A program made the translations under genes and the position numbers. Positions 54,200 through 62,351 of a stretch of 64,000 bases of DNA are shown here, in pieces. The DNA lies in the NCBI GenBank assembly GCA_041859945.1, contig JBFLGC010000005.1, positions 11,093 to 75,092 of the forward strand. The letters are read 5' to 3'. Positions within the stretch are counted from its first letter, which is position 1; every line of letters starts with the position of its first letter. The notes under the pieces are model-generated. The model did no database searches. It was given only the letters and a program-made list of their open reading frames with translations, and was not told the DNA's origin. Source of the stretch: Tetragenococcus sp041859945 (GTDB taxonomy: Bacteria; Bacillota; Bacilli; Lactobacillales; Enterococcaceae).

Positions 54200-54811
54200 C
54201 TAGTCATATTGATCTAAATGATAGGTTTCAATAACGCTTTTTACTTTCGTAGCATAGTCTGGATCAGTAGCGTACCCCGCTGCTTGCAAAGCATCAGCAG
54301 CCTCTTCATAAGTAGATGCTGTCAATACACCTTGGTATTTTTCAGGACTCCAGTCTACACCGTTCACAAATAACATCGTATGATCATCCATCGATGCTTC
54401 CCAAGAATCATAGACCCGAAAATCGCCGGCGATCGTGACCCATTGTTCATTGACATATTCTTGCGTGTCCATGGTCACTTTCTCCTGATTTCCATAAGCT
54501 TTGATTCCATATAAATTATTATACTCGGCAGCAAGCTGACTTTGACCCCAATTCGATTCCAAAATGGCTTGACTAATGATGATACTAGGTAAGACCCCAT
54601 AACCTTCTTGCAATTCTTTCGCATGTGGCAATAGTCGTTCTATGAATTCATCTTTGGTCAATTCAGTATCAGCTTGAGCACCCGTTTCATCTTCTGACCA
54701 AGTTGGTTCTGACAAACTTCGCAGTGAGAAAACAAAAGCTAGGATGATCAGTAATAATCCAGCCAAGATCGTTGGAAAGCGTGTCCTGCTAGTTTTTTTT
54801 CTTCTACTCAT
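54200..54811 (-). CDS. Membrane-anchored glucosaminidase-domain peptidoglycan hydrolase
   Basis: A 203-residue protein with a basic N-terminus and one membrane segment (FPTILAGLLLIILAFVFSL, residues 12-30), then an extracellular glucosaminidase (FlgJ/LytG-like) domain with SQAILESNWGQSQLAAEYNN holding the likely catalytic Glu, and YDSWEASMDDHTMLF. It is expected to cleave GlcNAc bonds in the wall. It overlaps the carboxypeptidase gene by 8 nt, so the pair is probably coupled. Confidence 0.88.
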   Translation of the reverse strand: MSRRKKTSRTRFPTILAGLLLIILAFVFSLRSLSEPTWSEDETGAQADTELTKDEFIERLLPHAKELQEGYGVLPSIIISQAILESNWGQSQLAAEYNNLYGIKAYGNQEKVTMDTQEYVNEQWVTIAGDFRVYDSWEASMDDHTMLFVNGVDWSPEKYQGVLTASTYEEAADALQAAGYATDPDYATKVKSVIETYHLDQYD

Positions 54812-55622
54812 CTTTTTCTTTTAACAACTCCAGATATTCTTCTAAGGTCAGTTGATGGGAAACGATATATTGCGCATTTTCTTTGCCTACATAGCGAATA
54901 TGCCAAGGTTCATAGGTGATCTTCGTCACAGCTTCTTTACCTTGAGGATAGCGAATAATAAAACCATATTGGGCAACATTTTCTGATAACCAAATGCCAG
55001 CGTCAGTTGTTCCAAAAGCTTCTTCTAAAACTTCATTTTTATAATTATTGCTCCAATTTTCATCCACCACATCCAAGGCCAGGCCTGTATGGTGCTCACT
55101 GAATCCTGGTTCTGTCGATGTCTTTTTGATTTCTTCAGTGGCAGCATTTTCTGACAAACCACTAGCAACGAGATCCGCCACACGACTAGAAAAAATTTCT
55201 TCTTGATAGGAAATCGAACGATAGGCTGAGATCACGACCAATTCAAAGTTCGCTTTTTTAGCTGCTGAGGCTAATTCTTCATAAGCTTTTAACGCCGTCT
55301 TTTCCAAGCGTTGTTCCGTATCCGGGATCGTCGCTAAGTTATTTTCATCGATTTCATTTTTCAATGGATTCTCTGGTCCCACCAAAATCAGATCGGTATC
55401 GTCGACAGAAACATCCGGTAACGGATCGGTCCTCTCTTTCGAAAGAAGCAAAGACTCTTCCGAAGAATAAGAAGTTTCAACAGAAGCAACTTTTTCTTGT
55501 TGGGCTTTCATAACAACTTCTTTCTCATCATTTCCTATGATTTTATTGATGCCCTGATTGATACCTATGACAATAAGTGCACTGGCGGAAACCAGGCCTA
55601 ACATTTGGACTATTTTCTTCAC
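54804..55622 (-). CDS. VanY-type D-alanyl-D-alanine carboxypeptidase (M15B)
   Basis: A 272-residue protein with a hydrophobic N-terminal segment (LGLVSASALIVIGINQG) and an extracellular zinc peptidase domain having SEHHTGLALDVV and EPWHIRYVG, the metal and catalytic motifs of DdcY/VanY. It should trim D-Ala from stem peptides; there is no vancomycin-resistance cluster here, so this is a housekeeping member. The start is GTG at 55622 with TAGGAG 9 nt upstream. It overlaps the glucosaminidase gene by 8 nt. Confidence 0.9.
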   Translation of the reverse strand: MKKIVQMLGLVSASALIVIGINQGINKIIGNDEKEVVMKAQQEKVASVETSYSSEESLLLSKERTDPLPDVSVDDTDLILVGPENPLKNEIDENNLATIPDTEQRLEKTALKAYEELASAAKKANFELVVISAYRSISYQEEIFSSRVADLVASGLSENAATEEIKKTSTEPGFSEHHTGLALDVVDENWSNNYKNEVLEEAFGTTDAGIWLSENVAQYGFIIRYPQGKEAVTKITYEPWHIRYVGKENAQYIVSHQLTLEEYLELLKEKDE

Positions 55623-55652
55623 TGATTTTCGCTCCTAACTTTCATCAGATAC

Positions 55653-56165
55653 TTAATGGATATAGGTATCTTCCAAATTTTCATTGACCCAGTCTAAAAG
55701 AGCGATTTGTTCATTTCCCACTTGTTGTTGGATCGTCGCTGGCAGACGGAAATTGATCACATCGTCAAAGCCCCACTCATCATATGAGAGCGTCACCTTT
55801 AGATCCACATAAGGTTGTCTTCCATTTTCAACTTTTCCTTGTAAAACTTCAACCGTCCCAAGACCGATATTTAGCCATTTACGAGCAATTTTTATTTTCA
55901 TTTTCCGAAATTCAGAAACGGCGATCGTGCGTTTTTCCGGATAAATAATGGTTTGTCGCAATACTTTTTGAAAAAGCATCCATTCATAATCAGTAAATAA
56001 GTTTTTGATTTTTTGATTGATCTCGGGTTCCAATACACCTGAGCCATTTTTCCAGGCATTCCATGTTTCTTCTGAGATCCCTAATTGATTTTTATAAAAC
56101 TCGCTTTCGGATCCGTATTTTTCTTGGACAGCACTAATGATCAAATCTATGTAGCTATCGTGCAT
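55653..56165 (-). CDS. Uncharacterised 170-residue protein
   Basis: Not recognised. The N-terminus (residues 1-55) looks helix-turn-helix-like: SAVQEKYGSESEFYKNQLGI then SEETWNAWKNGSGVLEPEIN. The C-terminal part is beta-rich (LGTVEVLQGKVENGRQPYVD; VTLSYDEWGFDDVINFRLPA). No membrane segment. The start has GGAGGG 6-10 nt upstream. It lies 30 nt upstream of the carboxypeptidase gene on the same strand, so it may be a regulator or partner of the wall hydrolases; this is inference. Confidence 0.6.
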   Translation of the reverse strand: MHDSYIDLIISAVQEKYGSESEFYKNQLGISEETWNAWKNGSGVLEPEINQKIKNLFTDYEWMLFQKVLRQTIIYPEKRTIAVSEFRKMKIKIARKWLNIGLGTVEVLQGKVENGRQPYVDLKVTLSYDEWGFDDVINFRLPATIQQQVGNEQIALLDWVNENLEDTYIH

Positions 56166-56255
56166 AACTTATCCCTCCAACTCCTATTTTAAGCAATTTT
56201 TTAAATAAAAGAAATAGTAGATAAACTTCTTTTTCTAATTTTAACATATTTTTGG

Positions 56256-56261
56256 TATACT
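56256..56261 (+). promoter_or_regulatory. Probable promoter of the oxidoreductase gene (extended -10)
   Basis: TTTGGTATACTAGG with -10 TATACT and a TG extension, 36 nt before the start; the -35 is weak. Confidence 0.5.
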
Positions 56262-56296
56262 AGGCATAGAAAGATTTTTTGAAAGGAGAATATCTG

Positions 56297-57256
56297 ATGA
56301 AAAAAATTTACCAATGGGGCATCATCGGTACTGGTGACATTGCTCGTCAATTTGCTAGTGGCTTCTCTAGCGATGAAAGTGTCCTTTACGGAGTCGCTGC
56401 CCGCAACTTTAAAAAAGTGCAGGAATTCGCTGGTGAATTCAACATTCCTCACGCCTTTTCTTCACCGGAAGAACTTTTAGCAGATGAAGCCATTGACCTC
56501 ATCTATATTGCCATACCTAACAGTCTGCATCACAAATATATCATGCAAGCTTTAAAAGCGGGCAAACATGTGCTGTGTGAAAAAGCCATCACCATGGATT
56601 TAGCAGAATTGGATGAAGCTGTAAGCTATGCTAAAGAACATCAGCTGATTTTGCAAGAGGCTATGACGATTTTCCATATGCCACTCTACGCTGGTCTAAA
56701 AGACATCCAAACAAGTGGCAAGTTAGGCAAACTAAAACTGATCCAAGCGCCCTTTGGCAGTTACAAGGAACCTGATCCAACCAATCGTTTCTTCAATCCA
56801 GCCCTAGCCGGTGGTGCTCTTCTAGATATCGGCACCTACGCCGTCTCTTTTGCGCGTTACTTCTTTACCGAAACACCACGCGTCCTTTACAGTAACGTCT
56901 TGCCTTTTCAAACAGGTGTTGATGAGCAATCATTGACCATTTTACGCAATGATGCAGATGAAATGGCCACAGTCAGTCTAGCCTTTCAAGCCAAATTGCC
57001 CAAACAAGGTATCGTGGCTTTTGAAAAAGGCTACTTTACGATCGCTGATTACCCAAGAGCAGATCGTGCCAACTTGACTTATCGTGATGGTCATAGTGAA
57101 ACGATCCAAATCGGTCAGAGCAGTCAAGCCTTAAATTATGAAATCAAAGATATGATCGACACCGTCAACCAAAAGCCAAATACTAGCCTCAACTTAACGC
57201 AAGATGTGATCGGTATCCTCGATCAAATGCGCCATTTTTGGCAAAAACAAGGCTAA
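56297..57256 (+). CDS. Gfo/Idh/MocA family oxidoreductase
   Basis: A 319-residue NAD(P)-dependent sugar or cyclitol dehydrogenase type. The N-terminal Rossmann fold has WGIIGTGDIARQFASG; the family EKP motif reads EKAIT (LCEKAITMD), a common variant with Ala for Pro. The C-terminal part includes GGALLDIGTYAVSFARYFF. Start at 56297 has AAAGGAG 8 nt upstream. Followed 24 nt later by an exporter-like gene. The substrate is unknown. Confidence 0.9.
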   Translation: MKKIYQWGIIGTGDIARQFASGFSSDESVLYGVAARNFKKVQEFAGEFNIPHAFSSPEELLADEAIDLIYIAIPNSLHHKYIMQALKAGKHVLCEKAITMDLAELDEAVSYAKEHQLILQEAMTIFHMPLYAGLKDIQTSGKLGKLKLIQAPFGSYKEPDPTNRFFNPALAGGALLDIGTYAVSFARYFFTETPRVLYSNVLPFQTGVDEQSLTILRNDADEMATVSLAFQAKLPKQGIVAFEKGYFTIADYPRADRANLTYRDGHSETIQIGQSSQALNYEIKDMIDTVNQKPNTSLNLTQDVIGILDQMRHFWQKQG

Positions 57257-57280
57257 AAAGAAGGAAAGGAAGACAGCACA

Positions 57281-57883
57281 GTGCAAATCGGACGTTTTAG
57301 AATCGGCATGCGTACCATGAAGACAGCGTTAGCCGTGATGTTTTGTATCTTGTTATACCATTTTTTAAATCGTGGTCAACCGATGATCGCCGCCCTTGCT
57401 GCTGTTTTTGCACTTAGGCAGGACCTTACGACTAGCGTCAAATTTGCCAAATCTCGTGTCTTAGGAAATACTCTTGGCGGCTTGGTCGGCATTGGGTATC
57501 ATCTTTTACAACAACGCTTCGACGACAGTTTTTTGATCGAGCTCATTATTTTACCTCTTCTTGTTGCTAGTTTGATCATCTTTTCTGACGGGATCGACAA
57601 TAATTCTGGGATCATTTCCTCGATTGCAACGATGCTTTTGATCACCTTGACCGTATCTACTGATGAAACGGTGATCGTAGCCGTCGATCGTGTCCTTGAT
57701 ACCTTTATTGGAACATTCGTGGCCATTGGTATGAACTTTATCATTCGGCCACCAAAACCGGAAGAGGAAAAAGAAATCAAAGAAGATCTCGAAGTTTTAA
57801 AAGAAAAAGAAGTGGCCCTCCAAAAAGATCTAGCCAAGATCCAAACACAGATCAAAAAAGAAGAAAACAAGCCTCACAACTGA
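57281..57883 (+). CDS. Aromatic acid exporter family protein (FUSC-like, short)
   Basis: A 200-residue membrane protein with four hydrophobic segments (TALAVMFCILLYHFL; MIAALAAVFALRQDL; IELIILPLLVASLIIF; IISSIATMLLITLTV) and a coiled, charged tail (EEEKEIKEDLEVLKEKEVAL). It resembles the N-terminal membrane half of ArAE/YgaH-type proteins. Start is GTG at 57281 with AAGGAAAGGAAG upstream. The substrate is unknown; terminator overlaps its stop. Confidence 0.8.
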   Translation: MQIGRFRIGMRTMKTALAVMFCILLYHFLNRGQPMIAALAAVFALRQDLTTSVKFAKSRVLGNTLGGLVGIGYHLLQQRFDDSFLIELIILPLLVASLIIFSDGIDNNSGIISSIATMLLITLTVSTDETVIVAVDRVLDTFIGTFVAIGMNFIIRPPKPEEEKEIKEDLEVLKEKEVALQKDLAKIQTQIKKEENKPHN

Positions 57884-57902
57884 CTATTGAGGCTTGTTTT
57901 CT
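57868..57902 (+). terminator. Terminator overlapping the exporter-like gene stop
   Basis: AAGCCTCA ... TGAGGCTTG followed by TTTTCTT. The stem's 5' arm is inside the coding end. The next gene on the other strand stops 18 nt further. Confidence 0.85.
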
Positions 57903-57920
57903 TATCTAGATTTTCAATTA

Positions 57921-59066
57921 TTATTCTTCGTACCGTTTTTCACCATCAAGGTAAGTGGCCGAAAGTGTCATATCAGGATTCAACACGATAAAATCAGCAT
58001 CACGTCCTGCTGAGATCGATCCACAAGTATCATCGATCTTACAGCTGACAGCTGGTACATAAGTGGCCATCAAAACGGCTTGCTCTGGTGTCGCGATCCC
58101 CCAATCGACCACATTTTTGATGGCTTCTTTTAATTTCAAAATACTTCCTGCCAAATTTCCTGAATGTAGACAAGCCATCCCATCTTTGACAACTACCGGA
58201 AATTCGCCCAAATTATAATTTCCATCAGGCATCCCCCCAGCCATCATACAATCGGTGATCAAAGCCACATGATCATGGCCGACTTCCTTCATCAAAATAT
58301 CAGCCGCCGTTGGATGGACATGGTGCCCATCACAAATCAATTCAGAGAAAACATGGTGGAGCGACATCAAAGCACCGACCATCCCAGGTTCACGATGCTG
58401 AAGACCACGCATCCCATTATAAGCATGAACAAAGACACTCGCACCGCTATCGACACCTTTAGTAGCTTCGGCCAAGGTAGCATTACTGTGACCAAGTGAT
58501 ACAACGACACCTTCATCGGTTACTTGTTTGATAAATTCAGGAGCCCCCTTGCGTTCTGGAGCCAAGGCGATTTTTTTGATGATGCCACCTGACGCTTCTT
58601 GCCATTCATGGAATACATCGATATCTGGGTCACCAAAATAAGCTGGATTTTGTGCCCCTTTATGTTCTTCCGTGAAGAAAGGTCCTTCGAAGTAGATCCC
58701 TTTGATCTTGGCGCCGGTCACTTCTTTATACATCTTACCGATCGTGGCCGCTACATTTTTCAAGGCTTCTTTACTCGAAGTCAAAGTCGTTGGTAGATAC
58801 GAAGTGACACCACAAGAAAGCAAACCTTCCGACATCGCTTTGATCCCGTCTGCATCATTGTCCATCACATCATGATTCATAAAGCCATGAATATGCGTAT
58901 CGACTAAACCTGGTGCGATCCATTTGCCACTTTGATCGATCACCTTGGCATCATCAGAAACTACTTTGACATACTCGCCAAATTTGCCATCCACGATTTC
59001 TAAATAACCTGCTTCTTTGGTACCTGACTTGAAAAAGAACCGATCCGCTTTAACATACGTTTTCAT
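57921..59066 (-). CDS. nagA: N-acetylglucosamine-6-phosphate deacetylase
   Basis: Removes acetate from GlcNAc-6-P in amino-sugar use and wall recycling. The 381-residue amidohydrolase shows LVDTHIHGFMNHDVMD, IYFEGPFFTEEHKGAQNPA, SLGHSNATLAEA, VHAYNGMRGLQHREPG and LITDCMMAGG. Start at 59066 (MKTYVKADRF) has GGGAGAG 7 nt upstream; a longer frame to 59096 is rejected. nagB is not in this window. Confidence 0.96.
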   Translation of the reverse strand: MKTYVKADRFFFKSGTKEAGYLEIVDGKFGEYVKVVSDDAKVIDQSGKWIAPGLVDTHIHGFMNHDVMDNDADGIKAMSEGLLSCGVTSYLPTTLTSSKEALKNVAATIGKMYKEVTGAKIKGIYFEGPFFTEEHKGAQNPAYFGDPDIDVFHEWQEASGGIIKKIALAPERKGAPEFIKQVTDEGVVVSLGHSNATLAEATKGVDSGASVFVHAYNGMRGLQHREPGMVGALMSLHHVFSELICDGHHVHPTAADILMKEVGHDHVALITDCMMAGGMPDGNYNLGEFPVVVKDGMACLHSGNLAGSILKLKEAIKNVVDWGIATPEQAVLMATYVPAVSCKIDDTCGSISAGRDADFIVLNPDMTLSATYLDGEKRYEE

Positions 59067-59102
59067 AAATTGTCTCTCCCTTTTTCTTCTTTTCACATCT
59101 TT

Positions 59103-59131
59103 AAAGTACGCCTAATCGCTAAAAATGTCAA
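59103..59131 (-). promoter_or_regulatory. Probable nagA promoter
   Basis: -35 TTGACA (59126-59131), 17-nt spacer, -10 TACTTT (59103-59108). The -10 is weak, so an activator may be needed. Confidence 0.55.
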
Positions 59132-59170
59132 GAAAGGTCTACACCATTTATCCTTTCTCTCTATTTCTCG

Positions 59171-59330
59171 GTTACAATTCACAATCGAACTTGAGCACTA
59201 TACTTTCGCATTTGTGTCTGCGACTGTCTGCTGTGGGACCGATCTGAGTCTAAAGGCTCACGACGGTTCCACGGCTGACTTTAAGCAAGCCTATCTTTTA
59301 GTTTAGCGGCTGATTTGGCCGTGAATCATA
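59171..59330. mobile_element. Repeat element copy 6 (160 bp)
   Basis: Starts GTTACAATTCACAATCGAAC and ends GATTTGGCCGTGAATCATA. Core GTGTCTGCGACTGTCTGCTG (59214-59233), short hairpin TGAGTC-TAAA-GGCTCA and the module GGTTCCACGGCTGACTTTAA. No clear flanking direct repeat. It lies between the nagA promoter and the DUF2187 gene. Confidence 0.75.
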
Positions 59331-59495
59331 GGATAAACTCACAAATCTGGTAAAATGCGACTCAAAATGGTAGTCAAATGATAAAAAGTAGTGTAGAATC
59401 ACCCATGTCGGCAAGTTGGATATTAGCCGCATAGAATATTTGGATCTATTATCTGAACAAAATTCGTTGCAAAACGACAGATTGGAGTGGAGCCA

Positions 59496-59675
59496 TTGGA
59501 AAGTCATTCAATTGTGAATTTTACCTGGGAAGGTAAAGCCTTTAACGGAACGGTCGAGCGTGAGTATGAAAATTCGTTTTTGATCCAAGTCAACGATCCT
59601 TCCAAAGAAATAATCGAAAAATACAACGGTCGGATGATCGTGAGTAAGAAAAAATGTCAAATAATTGCAAATTGA
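59496..59675 (+). CDS. DUF2187 family small protein (YkvS-like)
   Basis: A 59-residue protein: IVNFTWEGKAFNGTVEREYE then NSFLIQVND and EKYNGRMIVSKKKCQII, matching the DUF2187 pattern as I recall it. It is a small beta-rich fold of unknown function. The start is TTG at 59496 with GGAGTGGAG just upstream; GTG at 59487 is an alternative. It ends at a terminator shared with the aminotransferase gene. Confidence 0.75.
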   Translation: MESHSIVNFTWEGKAFNGTVEREYENSFLIQVNDPSKEIIEKYNGRMIVSKKKCQIIAN

Positions 59676-59676
59676 T

Positions 59677-59715
59677 TTAAAAAGGTGAAGCTTCTTAACG
59701 GCTTCACCTTTTTCC
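59677..59715 (+). terminator. Shared bidirectional terminator between DUF2187 and the aminotransferase gene
   Basis: AAAAAGGTGAAGC / GCTTCACCTTTTT with an 8-9 nt loop, between convergent stops. Confidence 0.92.
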
Positions 59716-59717
59716 TT

Positions 59718-60938
59718 CTAAGCTTTTTGTTTATAAGTTGCTAAAAATTCCCGCAATTTTTCTGTCGTCAGTTTAAGATCATCCAAATTAGGCAGATAGA
59801 CGATCCGAAAATGATCCGGTTCTTGCCAATTAAAGCCCCCACCATGAACCATTAAGACATGGTATTCATGTAAGAAGTCAAGTACAAATTGTTCATCATT
59901 AACGATATTAAAGCGTTTCGTATCGATTTTCGGAAACATGTAAAAGGCCGCTTTCGGCTTTATGGCCGACAAACCAGGGATATCATTGATAGCTTTGTAA
60001 ATATAGTCGCGTTGTTCATAGATCCGACCACCTGGTAAAAGCAACTTATCGATACTTTGATAGCCTCCTAGTGCCGTCTGAATGATCTGTTGCGACAAAA
60101 CATTGGAGCATAAACGCATCGAAGAGAGCATATTCAGACCTTCAATATATCCTTTGATATGTGACTTGTCACCACTGATGACCATCCAACCGACCCGAAA
60201 TCCAGCCACTCGATGCGATTTAGATAGTCCACTAAAGGTCACGACGGGGCGATCTGGTGCCAGCGTTGCGATCGGAACATGTTGATAACCATCCATCAGC
60301 AGACGATCATAAATTTCATCAGAAAAAATGATCAAATCAAATTCACGGGCAATCGTCACGATTTGTTCCAAAATTTCTTTAGGATAGACTGCTCCTGTCG
60401 GATTGTTAGGATTGATCAAAACGATCGCTTTTGTCTTTGAAGTCACCTTGGCACGAATATCGTCGATATCAGGATTCCATTCACTTTGTTCATCACAAAT
60501 ATAGTGAACTGGCTTGCCACCTGCCAAAGATACCGAAGCCGTCCATAAAGGGTAATCTGGCATAGGTACTAAGACTTCATCGCCGTTGTTGCAAAGTCCC
60601 TGCATCGACATCGTGATCAGCTCACTGACACCATTTCCTGTATAAATATCACGAATACTCAAATTGGGGAAATTTTGCAATTGATAATATTGCTCGATCG
60701 CTTTTCTGGCCGAAAAAATACCTTTCGAATCCGAATAACCTTCTGATTCACGGACATTCAAAATCAAATCGCGAACGATTTCATTGGGCGCTTCAAAACC
60801 AAATGTCGCTGGATTACCTGTATTGAGTTTTAAAATACTGATACCTTCTTCTTGCATGCGATCAGCTTCTTCAACGACTGGTCCTCTTACATCGTAACTG
60901 ACTCCTTCAAGCTTATTCGATTTTTCAAAATCCTTCAT
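59718..60938 (-). CDS. PLP-dependent aminotransferase (alanine transaminase type)
   Basis: A 406-residue fold-type I aminotransferase resembling AlaT/AlaA: YDVRGPVVEEADRMQEEGI, LKLNTGNPATFGFEAP, NPNNPTGAVYPKEIL and the PLP lysine in FSGLSKSHRVAGFRVGW. Likely pyruvate-glutamate amino transfer, by similarity. Start at 60938 (MKDFEKSNKLEG) has AGAGGATG upstream; a longer start 10 codons before is less likely. An extended -10 lies at 60998-61003. Confidence 0.88.
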   Translation of the reverse strand: MKDFEKSNKLEGVSYDVRGPVVEEADRMQEEGISILKLNTGNPATFGFEAPNEIVRDLILNVRESEGYSDSKGIFSARKAIEQYYQLQNFPNLSIRDIYTGNGVSELITMSMQGLCNNGDEVLVPMPDYPLWTASVSLAGGKPVHYICDEQSEWNPDIDDIRAKVTSKTKAIVLINPNNPTGAVYPKEILEQIVTIAREFDLIIFSDEIYDRLLMDGYQHVPIATLAPDRPVVTFSGLSKSHRVAGFRVGWMVISGDKSHIKGYIEGLNMLSSMRLCSNVLSQQIIQTALGGYQSIDKLLLPGGRIYEQRDYIYKAINDIPGLSAIKPKAAFYMFPKIDTKRFNIVNDEQFVLDFLHEYHVLMVHGGGFNWQEPDHFRIVYLPNLDDLKLTTEKLREFLATYKQKA

Positions 60939-60997
60939 GGACGCATCCTCTTTCTTACGATCTTTCATGGTTAAAAGTTAGAATTTTTACAAATTTT

Positions 60998-61003
60998 ATT
61001 ATA
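60998..61003 (-). promoter_or_regulatory. Probable aminotransferase promoter (extended -10)
   Basis: Minus strand TTTGCTATAAT, perfect TATAAT with TG extension; TTGTTC lies 19 nt upstream as a poorly spaced -35. Confidence 0.6.
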
Positions 61004-61200
61004 GCAAATTTTATTAGTTATCGAACAAAAAAATAATTAAGTTTTTGCTAAAGCAACAAGAATCATTCTTTCTCATTACTTCACAAGGATTCATTGAGAA
61101 GATCGTCTCTTTTCTAGTCTTTTAAGATATTTTCTCACGGGAACACTTAAGACATTATCACAAGTGAACGACACAGCGATTTATTCTAAAAAAATGCTAC

Positions 61201-61228
61201 TTGACATTTTTTCAATCATTGATATAAT
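61201..61228 (+). promoter_or_regulatory. tRNA-Leu promoter
   Basis: Consensus TTGACA (61201-61206), 16-nt spacer, TATAAT (61223-61228), 16 nt before the tRNA. Confidence 0.88.
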
Positions 61229-61243
61229 AAATTTTGTTGTCAA

Positions 61244-61328
61244 GCGGACGTGTTGGAACTGGTAGACAAGCAAGACTAAGGATCTTGTGGGCGTTTAGCT
61301 CGTGCGGGTTCAAGTCCCGCCGTCCGCA
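61244..61328 (+). tRNA. tRNA-Leu (anticodon AAG)
   Basis: An 85-nt class II tRNA. The acceptor stem GCGGACG pairs with CGTCCGC, discriminator A; the anticodon stem CAAGA / TCTTG frames loop CTAAGGA with anticodon AAG; a long variable arm and T-arm GCGGG-TTCAAGT-CCCGC follow. The CCA end is not encoded. It reads CUU codons and, if A34 is converted to inosine, more of the CUN box. It has its own promoter and terminator, with no other tRNA nearby. Confidence 0.97.
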
Positions 61329-61345
61329 TTGATATACCAGCGTTT

Positions 61346-61384
61346 AGAGGATGTCAACCTTTTAGGGAAGGTTGACATTTTTTT
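61346..61384 (+). terminator. Terminator of the tRNA-Leu transcript
   Basis: GATGTCAACCTT / AAGGTTGACATT with a 6-nt loop and TTTTTTT, 20 nt after the tRNA. Confidence 0.92.
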
Positions 61385-61449
61385 GCTTATAAACAATTGA
61401 CAAAACATCGAACTTTTATCATTTTTGCAATCAATTAAAATATAAAAGA

Positions 61450-61492
61450 AGAAGCTGATCCCTTTTATTTTTTTGGGAGCAGCTTCTCTTGC
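61450..61492 (-). terminator. Terminator of the 61496 gene
   Basis: Minus strand GAAGCTGCTCCC ... GGGATCAGCTTC with A-rich loop and TTCTTTTATATT tail, next to the stop. Confidence 0.8.
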
Positions 61493-61495
61493 TGT

Positions 61496-62248
61496 TTAGT
61501 GAAAATAGCCATTGGAATCAAAATCAGCACTTTCTTCGTCGATCATTCCTTGTAAAGAACGGTCGAGGATCGGTGTTTTACCGGCGTTGTTCTTCTTGAC
61601 ATTTTTAAATTGATTTCTAGTCATATGGATCGTCTCTTCTGGCTCGGGAACATTAAATTTTTGAACAGCAGGACTGCCCTCACGTTTTTGCTCAAAAGCC
61701 GAGATTTCAGTATCAAAATAGAGGTATTGGTCGTCCTTTTTTTGCATCGACTGCATCAATTCATGATCAGATACCAACTTTTCTTCTTTATCTGGGATCG
61801 AAGAGGCCGGAATATATTTAGGTACAAAATAGGAACGCCCCGAGTATTCTTTTTTCAAAGAAGGAGAAATGACTTGTTTAGGCTCGTTTCTTATTGCTTG
61901 TTGATGACTTTTTTGTTCGCCAAAAAGTTGTTTTTTACCTGAAACTTTCACTTCATTTTCGTGCTTTTTCGTATAGTCTGGAAGGTTTTCACGGTGCCGC
62001 TTTAATTCTTCTTTTTGTTGGACGGTTTGTCCCATTTTTTCTTGACTGGTCCGTTCCGTACGTCGAAAGGCTCGATTCGTTTCAAAAGGATCCTTTTTAC
62101 GCAAAACAGATTCATCTTCTTCAGCCGTCAAGATCCAATTTCCTTCAGAAAATGGTTGTCGTTCTTCAGTCACAAGTTTGACTCCATCCTCGTCTGAATA
62201 GACTGGAAAACGATCATGCTTACGTTTGATATCTGTATAATCAGCCAT
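61496..62248 (-). CDS. Uncharacterised charged, low-complexity protein
   Basis: A 250-residue protein I do not recognise. It is rich in Lys, Glu, Gln, Arg and Ser, has no membrane segment or signal, and looks largely disordered, with islands such as RFPVYSDEDGVKLVTEERQP and SYFVPKYIPASSIPDKEEK. It resembles a cytoplasmic scaffold or adaptor in composition only. Start at 62248 (MADYTDIKRKH) has AAGGAATG upstream; an ATG 3 codons earlier abuts that site. Separate transcript with its own terminator; upstream lies the GH13 gene 100 nt away on the same strand. Confidence 0.65.
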   Translation of the reverse strand: MADYTDIKRKHDRFPVYSDEDGVKLVTEERQPFSEGNWILTAEEDESVLRKKDPFETNRAFRRTERTSQEKMGQTVQQKEELKRHRENLPDYTKKHENEVKVSGKKQLFGEQKSHQQAIRNEPKQVISPSLKKEYSGRSYFVPKYIPASSIPDKEEKLVSDHELMQSMQKKDDQYLYFDTEISAFEQKREGSPAVQKFNVPEPEETIHMTRNQFKNVKKNNAGKTPILDRSLQGMIDEESADFDSNGYFH

Positions 62249-62351
62249 AGTGTTCATTCCTTTTTATCTCTTTCTTCAATTTTACAACAGAATATCGGAA
62301 ATAGCTACTCAAAAAAGTCAGAAGGCTTTTACCTTCTGACTCCATCCTTCT

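Noticed and set aside
54804..55622. Part of a glycopeptide-resistance cluster because of the VanY-like gene
   Set aside because: No vanHAX, vanRS or related genes nearby; the neighbours are a glucosaminidase and housekeeping genes.
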